The notes below the pieces were generated by a model. The model had not been told where the DNA came from. It worked only from the letters and a program-made list of their open reading frames with translations, and made no database searches. From Luscinia megarhynchos (taxonomy: Eukaryota > Chordata > Aves > Passeriformes > Turdidae): DNA of 64,000 nucleotides. The number at the start of each line of letters is the position of its first letter. Within the stretch, counting starts at the first letter, position 1. The position numbers were made by a program, and so were the translations under genes. The DNA is taken from positions 47,769,761 to 47,833,760 of the forward strand of contig CM067592.1 in the NCBI GenBank assembly GCA_034336665.1, written 5' to 3'. Below, piece after piece: positions 52,725-62,800 of the stretch.

Positions 52725-53295
52725 TGTGATATTTTGGCTGGGAGAGAGTTAATTTTCTTCAGAAGTTATGTTTATATTTGTGAAGGGTGTTGATAACACA
52801 GTGAATTTTTGTGATTGCTGATCAGAACTTACACAGAACTAAGGCCTTTACTGCTCCTCACCCACTCCACCAGCGAAGAGGCTGGGCTGTGCAGGGAGCT
52901 GGGCAGGGACAGAGCTGTGACAGCTGATCCCAACTGGGATAGACCACAGCACATGGCATTGTGTTCAGCACATGAATATGGGGGAAGAAAGAGGAAGTGT
53001 TCATATGTTCATGTGTTCATAGTGAAGATATTGGTCACCAGTCACCAGTACGTGTGATGGAGCCCGACTATCCTAGAGGTGGGCGAACACCTGCTCGAGG
53101 ATGGGAAGCAATGAATGCATGCCTTGTTTTGTCTTGCTTGTGTGCATGGCTTTTGCTTTACCCATCAAACCGTCCTTATCTCAACCCACAATTTTTCTCA
53201 ATTCTACTCTTACAATTCTCTCCCCAAAATGACTCTGAGGGAGTGAGTAAGTAGCTGTGTGGTACTTAGTTGCTGGCTTGGTTTATATCACAGCA
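52725..53295 (+). mobile_element. Solo LTR of an avian ERVL-type endogenous retrovirus
   Basis: About 570 bases match, block by block, an LTR family widespread in birds. The blocks are TTTTGGCTGGGAGAGAGTTA near the left end, GGGTGTTGATAACACAGTGA, CTCCACCAGCGAAGAGGCTG, CAGCTGATCCCAACTGGGAT, CAGTACGTGTGATGGAGCCC, TTTGCTTTACCCATCAAACC and TTATCTCAACCCACAATTTT, then the GAGTGAGTAAGTAGCTGTGT end block. It begins with TG and ends with CA. The family's TATA region (CATATAAAGC-like) is altered here to CACATGAATATGG, so promoter activity is probably lost. No primer-binding site or internal coding sequence follows, so it is a solo LTR left by recombination. Flanking five-base sequences (AACTA and CACTG) do not match, so the target-site duplication has decayed or the ends are off by a few bases. 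Confidence 0.9.
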
Positions 53296-55782
53296 CACTG
53301 AAAATAAATTTTTTTTATTCATTACAGCATCTGTAAATTCTTGCCACAAGCCCTTGCTTCTTCGATATTAGAATCAGACCCAGTTATTTATCAACTACCA
53401 TCATACTTATGACTTTCATGCAGGTACAAGGCACATTCAATTAGCTTTTGTTCACAACATGCTTTCTTACATATACGTCATGTTCAAATTGTATACATGT
53501 ATTTTAATTAAAAGTATTGATAGGATAACTGACAACTATGTCAATATTTTAAAAAAAGTTATCATAAGATGTTAAATAAATGTTAGAAGTAATGATATAT
53601 AAAATTGGCCTTAGGCTGGCACTTAAATTGCCTTTCTTCAAGAAATTACAAGAAAGGTAAATTTTTTTTTCATTATCTATTTCTCCTCCTGCTTTACATG
53701 TATGACAAGTACTAGAACTTTGGTCAAATTAGCCCTAAATAACATTTTATGATTTAAAGCAGCTTTTGAACAGCAACAGTAGCTACATCCTGTTCTTTAG
53801 AAGAGTACGAATGTTCTGTAGCTGAGAGAATTTGCTGAGAGAAAATGTTAATTTTGAAAATTCAGGTTGGCTTCACCTGTGAGATACTCCTATTTCACAC
53901 TGGTAAATTACATCCTCTTAATGCTATTGACATCATACTTATCATAGAAATTGGAGTAAAGTAACAGTGAATAAGATCCAAAAAAACAATTTAAGAAAAT
54001 GATAAGCTAGTTCTCTTTAAGCTAGATTTCATATGATTGTGATTTAAGAACAGTTCAGTGCTTTTCTTGAAGTCTTTCTACCTCCAACATTTATGCAATC
54101 CTCAAATAAAATGGAAGTACATAATGCCCCTCTATGTCCATCTTCTATAATATAGGTGATCTGAACTTATTAACAGTAGAGAGTGATATATTTTATGAAA
54201 CCTCTTTCCCAGTGAGTGATGCTTGTGGCAAGTGGGTAGCCTACTGCAGCAAAAACCTGTATGGCTAGGAAGAACTCAGGGATTCCCACCAAGGAGCTAG
54301 TGCAGCTCCTGCAGCATACAAAAGCTATGCAGAACTGCAGGATAGTACTATTTTCGTAAATATCATGATTTGAACTCAGACATATGTGATCTTGACGATT
54401 CTCCCACAGCACATCTCATGTCACTAAATTGCATCCATTTTGGCACAAAAATGGGGGTCCCATCCATGCAGCAATTGTACTTCCAGCACAGGTCCCTTTC
54501 TCATTCCGCAAATTAAGAATATTGCCTTTGGCACGGATGGCAACAGTCCCACCTCCACCACCTGCTAGGCAACACACCCTGTTGACAGCTACAAGAACTT
54601 CAAAAAACATGGTGCCCACCCTTTGATTCTGGATATTTAGTCAAGGTTTGAAGGTTTCACCCTACCTGCAGAGACACTGCAAGTACAGGCTTTAAAGAAA
54701 TGAAGCAGGATCTCCTTATAATCCACGGACTATATTTAATTTAGCAGAAGATTTGTTGATTCCACCCAAACTACTTCTCAAACCGTCAAATGGAGGAGAT
54801 AGATGTGTTTGTAAAACCAGGTAAACTATGAAGACATTAGATATTGAATTAAACTAGTGGCAGTAAGAAGTCGGACATGGGGAAAAAAATTTTGATTATC
54901 AGTTTATTTTTTGAGTTCTCCTTCAGGGTAAAGAATAATTTTATATTTAAAATAAATATTAATTTTTCAAAATATCATTTTTTCATAAGCAATTGTAAAT
55001 TAGTATATGAGCAGCATTTAAAAAATACATATATTTTGAACATGTTTAAAATTTAAATTTTTGAGTTCATTTATCATTGAAAGCACTTTCAGGAAACTTT
55101 AAGCCATGTACTGATATGTATATGTGGATACTAAATAATTTCTTCTTTTTAATTTTCTTTAATGTATTCATTTTTCTTTATAGATTGAGATACAAATAAT
55201 GATAAGGTCCAAACCATGATTCAACCTATGATTTCATCCTAGCTAGATGTCAAATACTATGCTAGATACTGGGGTAAAAACACCCATGACAACACTGTTG
55301 TGAGCCCAGTTCTTCACAGAATCATAAGGCTAAGCATTGCTAAAAATCTGAAAAAAACTTAGTGTATTCACCAAACCCAATAGGAGCAGCACTGTTTGAA
55401 TTTTTGCTACAGAAATCTCGGAAGGGCAGTACAGTAACTGAAGGAAATCTTTACAAGACAACTAAAAATATCTGAAGCATTTTGATACATTTGATATTTC
55501 ATGTTAAATTTTCAGTGATTTAAAGATTATTTAATTTCATTTGAAGAGATACTGCAATCTTTACTTACATTACAGTTGAAGGTAAATGCATACTCATTCT
55601 TGTATCTATAGTAACTACTTTTTCAGAGTTAATTACAAAGAAAGTATGGTTGTGATCTTATTTTTCCTTCCTTTTCCAAACCTTATGGCAAAATAGAAGT
55701 ACAACATCCTTTCAAAGTCCCTTTCCAATTAAGAGCTAATGGGCACTTCTGAAAATGCTTTTAGATTGTGTTATGCACATAC
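53296..55782. other. AT-rich stretch with one GC-richer patch
   Basis: Mostly AT-rich non-coding DNA. A patch at about 54170-54640 has near-balanced composition and two consecutive minus-strand frames. One of 67 codons begins at an ATG preceded by GGGCACC (54416-54619); one of 80 codons covers 54170-54412. I cannot assign either to a family. They may be the remains of a retrocopy or a transposon, or chance frames. The rest shows nothing recognisable. Confidence 0.5.
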
Positions 55783-55913
55783 CTCCTGGGAGGAAAGAAC
55801 ACGTCTCATCAGCTTCGATTTTTATATGGAGGCCTGACTGAATGGCCAGCAGTACAGAAACATTTGATTTCTTGCTCTGCAATGTTGCTTCGTCTCTTCT
55901 GAAAGCCGAATAC
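55783..55913 (-). other. Candidate internal exon (131 nt), gene unknown
   Basis: On the minus strand a strong acceptor (pyrimidine-rich TTTTCTTTCACTTGTAG, ending at 55914) is followed by 131 bases that end in CCAGGAG and a donor GTATGT (from 55782). Exactly one of three frames is open throughout. It begins with a codon's last base and ends with the first base of a codon, and it includes SNVSVLLAIQSGLHIKIEAD and a cysteine near the end. The other two frames hit stops. Exon length is typical of vertebrate internal exons. I do not recognise the protein segment and cannot exclude a non-coding exon or chance. It lies about 2.2 kb from the CpG island, in the right direction to be exon 2 of a minus-strand transcript starting there. 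Confidence 0.35.
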
Positions 55914-57640
55914 CTACAAGTGAAAGAAAATGGCAGGCTTCTCAAGCTTCACTGAGGTTGGGCATCTTACTGCAAAAGTTCATTTTGTGATTCACAAAAT
56001 ATGTACAATACATTGAACTGGTCATCACAACTGACATTTGACTGGAGGCACAGGAATGTTGTTAAAGCTTTCTATTGCTCCATTGTTTAATGAAGTTCCC
56101 TTTGGTGATCTCTTCTGCTTAAGTTTAAGTCTTTAATTTTTTCCAGATTTCAGCTGTAGCATCTCCTTTCTTCAAGAGCAACTCCAAGGGCTCCAGTGAT
56201 AACCTTAGCATTTTTAGTTTATAGTAATTCGTTTTTAGTAATTTAGTTTATAGTAATTCAGTCTTCGTGTACAGCTATCCTGCTTTGTCTTCCACTTACA
56301 GAAACACTCTAAAGGTGGCAGTAGTCAGAAGAAACTCTCATTTCTCATTGTCAGCACATTTCTTGGAGTAGATGTAGTACATTTCTTGCTGTTTATATAC
56401 CTTTAGAAAAAATTCACTAAACTGGAAAATTTTAGAAACTCCTATATGGAATATAAAATTTCTACTGGATATCAGTGCATTTTCCTCAGAATATCTGTGT
56501 TACTAGCACTACACAGAAACAACAGCAATGTTTTTTGGCTTGTTTTTTTTTTTTGTTTGTTTGTTTTTTGTTTGTTTTTTGTTTTTATCTAACTGCTGTT
56601 CAATAGCTGGGACTCAGCATTAATTAATGTCTCAGTTTGAGACCAGTTCAAGGAACATTGCATTATGCTGTCAGTGCTTTATAAAAATGGGTTAATTCAA
56701 AGAAATCTGTGAGTTCGTAGCTTTTGAATCCAGATAACAGGGTGTTTATTTTATGAAACATAAAACCAGGTAACATTTTACTCTGTTCTCCCAACTTTAC
56801 AAGAACTGTCAATCATTTCGTTACTATTAATTCATTCTTACTGTTTCTCCCTATAACACAGTATAAACCATAGCTCTCCTGTGTGGATGTTCAGCATGAT
56901 TAACAGTACTTCATTTTATTGATGACTGCATTATGTGTATTGTACTTGCTGGACCAACATCAAGATACTGCTCTTTAACTTTGTATTTATCAATGTAAAG
57001 GTAACTAGCTGCCCCTTGGTTTGTGTCCCTATTTGGGCGGCTTATGCCTCAGAAGAAGCCAAGAGGAAACAGGAAGTCTTGGTAAGACTGAAATTAACCC
57101 TGAAACAGACTTAATAAGCTAAATGGAAAGGCTTCTGCTGTAAAGACAGCAATTTTCTTATCTCTGAAGTATGGCTAGCCACCAGGGCTGGTGCTTGGGG
57201 ATGCTGCTTGAAAAACAACGAACAAAAAAACCAAATACATAACCTCGGACATTGGTGGCAAAATAATGAAGGACTATGTTTCATTTGTGTCAGTTTCCTT
57301 TATTCTAAGTGTTCCAACATTGCATGTCTGGGTAATGTTTTCATTTACCTCACACCCTGTTATATTAGCAAAAAGCTGTGCAAACTGTGTATGTGCACAC
57401 ACTCAAACATTTGTTAACCTGAATGAATGAAACTGAAGGGAGAATGCAAAATACTGCACAACTGACAGTCACTACTTGATTTTTTGTAACTTTCATGTCA
57501 CTGCTCCTACCAGTAAGTGAAATTCCTCAATTGTACCAATTTTTCATCTGTTTTAGAACACGCAGTTTTCTGAGGATTGCAGTGTCCAGGTGGCTTTATA
57601 AGGACAGGAATATGACAGAGATATGTTCAGTTGCCAGTAA
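55914..57640. other. AT-rich non-coding stretch with small repeats
   Basis: No gene recognised. The identical 18-base words at 56213-56230 and 56242-56259 (TTTAGTTTATAGTAATTC) form a small direct repeat. A TTTG-rich simple repeat lies at about 56541-56587. If the candidate exon at 55.8 kb is real, this is its upstream intron. Confidence 0.55.
56541..56587 (+). repeat. T-rich (TTTG)n low-complexity tract
   Basis: T runs separated by single G, in TTTG and TTTTTTG units. Its complement is the CAAA-type A-rich low complexity that also occurs at 57640-57700. Confidence 0.85.
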
Positions 57641-57870
57641 AACAAAACAAAGCAAAAAAACCCCAAACAAACAAAAAACCCAAACTAAACAAAACCAAGA
57701 ACAATAAAAATAAAATAAAATAAAAAAATAAAATAAAATAAAATAATAAAATAAAATAAAATAAAATAAAATAAAATAAAATAAAATAAAATAAAATAAA
57801 ATAAAATAAAATAAAGTAAAATAAATAAAATAAAATAAAATTTAAAAAAATAAAATTAAATAAAATAATA
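57640..57870 (+). repeat. A-rich tract with (TAAAA)n pentanucleotide repeat
   Basis: An A-rich lead-in of CAAAA/CAAAC words (57640-57703) passes into about 165 bases of TAAAA pentamers (57704-57868). A few units are interrupted (AAAAAAA, TAAA, GTAAA). The plus strand has almost no C or G here. It lies only about 200 bases from the CpG island and marks an abrupt change in composition. Confidence 0.95.
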
Positions 57871-58907
57871 CCAGAAAACCTAGCAAGTCATTCTTAGAAT
57901 CATCTTAGAGGTCTGGTATTGCTGTTCCTGAATTGCTCAATGTAAACCTGACACTCCACGTACTCCATTAGAAAACGTATTAGATCCAAACTATTTCAAA
58001 GTGCACAGAGAACGCAGAGTGAGGTACGGAGCTGCAAACCCCATGCAGCACTAACTTCTGCAAGTGCAGGGAGGAACTGGGCCGGCAACAGCTCTTCCAT
58101 CAAGAAGCGCAAGCCAAGCAAGCGATGAGGAGGCTGGAGACGCCCTCACACCGCCGACGCGGTCAGCGTCCTCTCCGCAGCACGGTCTCGGGGACGCCTC
58201 GGACGCGGCCGCCTGCAGAACACAAGGCCGTCGGCGACAGTCATCGCTCCGCAGCCGCATCGCCGTCCTGTCGAGCCCGAGCCCGTCGCCGCGCCAGACC
58301 CCAGGCAGCGCTCGCCCGCCGGACACAGCTCTCCTCGCTCCCGGAGCGGCGCCGTCGGGCGCGCAGCCGGACGGTCCCGGCGCGAGCCGCGGCGTCCCGC
58401 CAACCCGCGGCCCCTCACCGCGCCGCCCTCGAAATGGCCGCCCGGCCGCGCGGGTCTCCCCTCCTCCGCGCACCCCCCGCTCTCGGGGGAGACACACCCC
58501 CGAACCGCGGCACCCTGCGGAGCCGGGGGCGCCCCGACCTCCGCGCCGCGGAGCCGCCCTGCTCTCCTCGGAACGCGGCGGGGCGGGAGCGAGAGGGGGG
58601 ATCAGCCGCGCCGCCGCCCGCGTCGGGGAGGCGGGGGCACCGCGTCTTGCGGGGCTGCGGGGGCGCCGCACGCGCTCCCTCCTCACGGCACGGAGGGTTA
58701 ATAAAGGCTGGCGGTGCCTGCCCGCGGCTGGGCCACGGCCGGGGGCGCCTCTCCGCGGCCCTGCAGTCTCCGGGATAGCGGCGGCTCGCCCGCCCGCCAC
58801 TCCGCGAACCGCTCTGCCTCCCCGAGGTGCCGCCGCTGCCTCGGCGGGACTCGCCGGCGTGTGAGCCGCCGCGCGGAAGGAGCCGCTCCGCCTCTGACAG
58901 AGACGCG

Positions 58908-58940
58908 CCCCCTCCTCCCCTCCCCACCGCCCGCCCGCCC
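58908..58940 (-). other. G-quadruplex-forming motif on the minus strand
   Basis: The plus strand carries at least six runs of three or more C, separated by one to four bases. The minus strand therefore has matching G runs with very short loops, more than enough for a four-run quadruplex. It lies just upstream of a minus-strand donor-like site (58945/58944). Confidence 0.7.
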
Positions 58941-59209
58941 TCACCTCGAGCTGGCGCTGCCTCCCCGCTCTGCCGCCGCCGCCTCGCCCGCTCGCCACTG
59001 CGCCCCGCTGCTGTCCCCCTGGCGCCTGGCCCCGCCGAGGGGCAGGTGGCCAGCCCAGCCCTCTCCCCCGCTGCCCTGCTGCGGCTGCAGCGTCTCTCGA
59101 TCCCCGCTGCAGGGAAGTCGCAGCGGCGATTGCCAAGCGGGAGGAGAGGACAGGAGAGGAGTGGAGCCGCCGGCGGCTCGGGCAGCGCGCTGCGTCTGGG
59201 TCTCCGGGG

Positions 59210-59263
59210 ATGGACTGGGCTTCGTCCTGCGCCTCAGCCTGCCCGCGGAGAGGAGAGCGGTGA
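59210..59263 (+). other. Upstream ORF 1 (17 codons) in putative exon 1
   Basis: ATG with a purine-rich GGGG context, MDWASSCACPRG-like peptide start, then TGA. Meaningful only if the plus-strand exon is transcribed; upstream ORFs of this kind can lower translation of the main frame. Confidence 0.2.
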
Positions 59264-59305
59264 TCGACCGCCCAGCCCGACAGGGAGGAGAGGCACCCCG
59301 GTTAA

Positions 59306-59428
59306 ATGTCACGGCTCCCCGTCCGCTGCCCGCCGCCACCCCGCGCATCGCTCACCTCGGGAGGGGGCTGTGAAGGTGGCGGCAGAGGCAGTCCCGGCTG
59401 CGGCGCGCCCCGCCGCCGCTCGCCGTGA
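59306..59428 (+). other. Upstream ORF 2 (40 codons) in putative exon 1
   Basis: ATG in a GTTAA context (weak Kozak), with a Pro/Arg/Gly-rich peptide ending in TGA 23 bases before the splice donor. Same reservation as for upstream ORF 1. Confidence 0.2.
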
Positions 59429-59767
59429 GGGAGCGCCCCGGCAGCCGCCAGGTAAGGACCGGCCCCCTCCCGGAGCCGTCGGGGGTGGCGGCCGCGGGGA
59501 GCCTGCCCGTGAAGGCAGAATAAGTTTCGCGGGGGAGGGGGGCTCTGGAGGGGAAGAGGATCCCGCGTCGTGGGGGTCTGCGCCTCCCGATGCGGGGGCT
59601 GCGGGGGGCGACAGTCGGCGGGACGCGGCGCAGCCGAGCGCTCCACTGCCGCCCGCCCGGGCTGGCCTCGTCCCTGGCCCCCCGAGGGCTCTTGGACGAG
59701 CGCGGACGGCGCTGCCCGCCCGGCAGCGGGGGGTGGTGAAGGAGAGGTGTCGGGCTGCCCCTGTCGC

Positions 59768-59783
59768 GGGCTGGGGGGGCGGG
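59768..59783 (+). other. G-quadruplex-forming motif on the plus strand
   Basis: GGGCTGGGGGGGCGGG gives four G3 runs with loops of two, one and one bases. It lies in the 3' part of the CpG island, within the putative first intron. Confidence 0.65.
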
Positions 59784-59890
59784 ACGCCGTGCCCAGCATC
59801 ACACCTTCCCTGGGGAAGAGCTTTCCCGGGCGGGGAACCGTGCGATGGGAGCGGGAGTCCTCCGGGGCTCAGAGCGACGTGCCACAAACA

Positions 59891-62800
59891 CAATAGTCCT
59901 TTGTCACCAGCCAAGAGATGCTTCTACACCTGCGTCCGCTGCTGGGGTGGATGTGCTCGTTGGAGTACGTGCATCAGTAAAGAGGGTCTTGGGGAGTGAT
60001 AGTGGTGGTGCACGGTGAAAGCTCTGTTTCACCTTCCGCACAGCAAATCCAGAATAGCCCCCCCTTTTAGGGAGCAGCTCGAAGTACATGCAGGTGCTTC
60101 TGAACATACCTGGAAGAAAAATAACGGCAAGAAAATCTACTGATTCGTCATTTGTCCAGTCTCTTGAGCCTAAAATATAAGGTTTTGTAAGTCCTGTTCT
60201 ATAGTTGCTGGAGTAAACAGCAATGCTTCGAATGTTCTTAAGCATATTCCCCTTTTGCTTTCCTTGCCAAGCAAAGAACTGCAGTGTGTTTTTATTACAT
60301 GCTGCTGTTCTAAAATACCGTTCTTTCAAGAGATCTTCTCATTTAAAAACAAAAACCTCTCATATAAAAAGGAAAACATTGAACACTGAACATTTCAAAA
60401 ATAAATCAGATCTGAACTTGCGTTGCTTGCCAAGTGCTGGGTGGTGGGGGCAGAAAGAAGCACACAGCTTTTCTGTGCCTTTGTCATGAAAATGAGCCAT
60501 GCAGTCTTTATTTCAGTCAAAACTACAGCACTCAGGGAATGGAAGTGAAAATTAGTTTGTATAATGTTCATGGAGGTAATCCATAACCTGTAAACCATGA
60601 ACACAATAATGCTGAATCCTTACCCCACTTTTTACAGTGACACATCTGGAATCAACAGATCTACAATATAAAGTGTGCATAAGATTTCAGCTCAAACTAA
60701 CGCATATGCCCTAAAATAATTATATAGCATTTCACTTATCACTCAGAACTACAACAGCTGCCTCCACATAAAAGGTAAGGTGCTAGGAGGTAGAATAACA
60801 AGATATGCTTTCCTGAGCTCCTACCTTCCAGTGAAAAGCCCAAAATTAAAAGACATGGTCTCTGTCCCTTCTGTATACAATCAACACACCAGCAGTTTCA
60901 TTAGAGGCTACACCCTTTCTTTCCAGGAAGTGTTTCATTGTAGAGTTAGAGCTGCTGTGTGGTCTACTTTGCTACATAATGGGCCACACAGAAGAGTGCA
61001 CTAACATACTGATGTTCCTACTCCTACTGTGTATATATACACATAAATATCCCAGTCAAAATGGGATTTTTTTCTTCAGATCAGCACTAAAAATGGTTGA
61101 TTCCTCAGCTACTGTGCCACCTCCTTATTTTTCTTGAAAAGTAGTGATTTTGACAGTAGCTAATATACGTGCATCAGAACAGCGATACTACTCCTTTTAG
61201 GTAAACAGAATATCCCTGAAAATGTTCTTATTGCTCTGAATTCCCTCTTCAGAGAGTAGCAATAACACCTACATAAGAGGAACAACACAAGGTGTGATCA
61301 GCTACATAGAAACAGCGTGGTTGGGTAGTATAACAGGTATCAGATCTTTTGTTACTGTTCTAGAATCAAGACATTCTATGAAAGGGCTCTAGGAGGAAAT
61401 GTTATCCTTGCTGTAGTAGCAGCAAGAGGTGAAAAAATACAAAGTATTAGAGAAGCTTGTTAGTTTAAGCAGCTGTCCACAAGTAGTGTGATTAATACTC
61501 TGTTGGCATGCTACTGTGAACTAATACCAGGATTTTGGTATCCAGCAGTTAAGAAAAAAGACCAAAGTAACTTGCCCTTTGTAGTTCTGAAGCTGTATCA
61601 TTTTTCTCCAACACAGACAGTTAAGGAGGTCTGAAGATTGGAGTATTAGCGGCCCTGAGCCAAGTTTAACAATGTAAGCCTATGCTAGTGCCTTTTCCAC
61701 ATCTTGTATTAAGACCATTCAAATAACATAAACACAGGGTGGGTGTGGTTATTGGAGAGGGGGGATATTGATAAGGATTCTAGGAGGACTCCTGTGGTGA
61801 TTTTTCTAAGTCATGCTGATATGACTGTTGCTAGTTTTAGGAGGTTTTGGGTTTTTTTGTTTGTATACCTTTTGACTGTCTAAACCCTGGTGAATAAAGG
61901 GGAGGGGGAACGGAGGAGTTCTGAAGGCTCTGTGTGTAGCTGTCTGTTGGTTCATTGGTTTGTCCTTTGTGAGAAGGTGGATTTTCTTATAGCTGTTGCT
62001 GGTAATTAAAAATCCAGATGATGGACAAGGGGAGAGATAAGTAGATCAATTTCAGTAAATTTATATGATCTAGGAATGTTGCTGCATTCTCCTACTGCAA
62101 AGGAGCTTATTTGACTATGAGTACTCTGGTACATTTTTCTGAGTACATTCTAATTCTCCGTGATTTCTCTTCATTTTTTGTACAGATACTCAGAAAATTT
62201 AAGGAAATTCTGTTTCTAATTCATCACTGATTGACATGCCTCTGTCATAAAGCTGATTTGGCTAAGCTGTGTCTAATTATGAATCTTTATAAATTATTGC
62301 TCATTTCTAATTTGTAGTGACTAGTTTAACTGTTGATTTTCCAAAATGTTTTCATCTCATATATTTTCAGCCAGGCACTCATTTTTCACCTAATTTGAAA
62401 GCATAAAATTAAGATTTTCTTCTTTTCTGGAGAGTGTGGCCTTTCTGTCACCTTAGAAAAACATTAAAATAGATGAGATAATTCTGTAAAGAATGGGATT
62501 GGAATATTTGAAATTTATAGACATTGGTCCTCAAGATATGCAATATACCAATCAATGCTTTCCGTGCTGAGATATCAATATTATTCCCATGAGATATGCT
62601 GAGTAGAATTCATATTTGAGCTGCTTCCCATCTCATAAGCCTTTTGATTCCTGGGGACAATTTCATTTCTTAATGATGAAAATCTGTGGAGGGAGGAAAC
62701 AGAGAAGATAAACTGTCATCAGTGTTGTATAATGACATTTTGGTGGCCCATTTTCTGTTGATAAAATGCTAATCGTGATTTTTTTTTTCTCTATTCTATG

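Larger units (their letters stand above)
59160..59451 (+). other. Putative 3' part of a non-coding first exon, ending at a consensus splice donor
   Basis: At 59451/59452 the sequence GCCGCCAG|GTAAGGACC is a full-consensus splice donor on the plus strand inside the CpG island. The upstream side would be exon 1, with an unknown start; the left coordinate given is arbitrary. Only short frames begin at ATG here. ATG at 59210 stops after 17 codons (TGA, 59261-59263). ATG at 59306 stops after 40 codons (TGA, 59426-59428). Both stop before the donor, so they would be upstream ORFs and this exon would be 5' untranslated. No downstream exon is recognisable before 64000, implying a first intron longer than 4.5 kb. 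Confidence 0.45.
58070..59890. promoter_or_regulatory. CpG island, probable promoter of a gene outside the window
   Basis: About 1.8 kb of very GC-rich sequence with abundant CpG, sharply bounded on both sides by AT-rich DNA. Such islands mark vertebrate promoters, often of housekeeping, developmental or neuronal genes. It holds many GC-box-like GGGCGG/CCGCCC words. A lone AT-rich word, TTAATAAAGG at 58698-58707, could act as a weak TATA-like element. Frames longer than 200 codons exist on both strands, but their Arg/Pro/Ala/Gly/Ser-rich content is what any frame through such DNA gives. They overlap one another on both strands, so I do not call a protein. A consensus donor on + and two donor-like sites on - leave the direction open; transcription to both sides is possible. 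The gene cannot be identified. Confidence 0.9.

Noticed and set aside
48789..53295. The two LTR-like blocks as the two ends of one provirus
   Set aside because: They are in opposite orientation, differ in length and sequence, and nothing retroviral lies between them.
55317..55400. TCACAGAATCATAAGG as a CR1 3' tail in antisense
   Set aside because: The first 14 bases fit the CR1 terminal repeat, but the following bases do not hold the expected TTGGAAGGGACC-like block; too short to call.
58051..59999. Overlapping frames of 200-390 codons on both strands
   Set aside because: Stop codons are rare in CpG-rich DNA. The products are low-complexity Arg/Pro/Ala/Gly/Ser, overlap on both strands and show no domain. 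Donor sites inside the island also argue for untranslated exon sequence.
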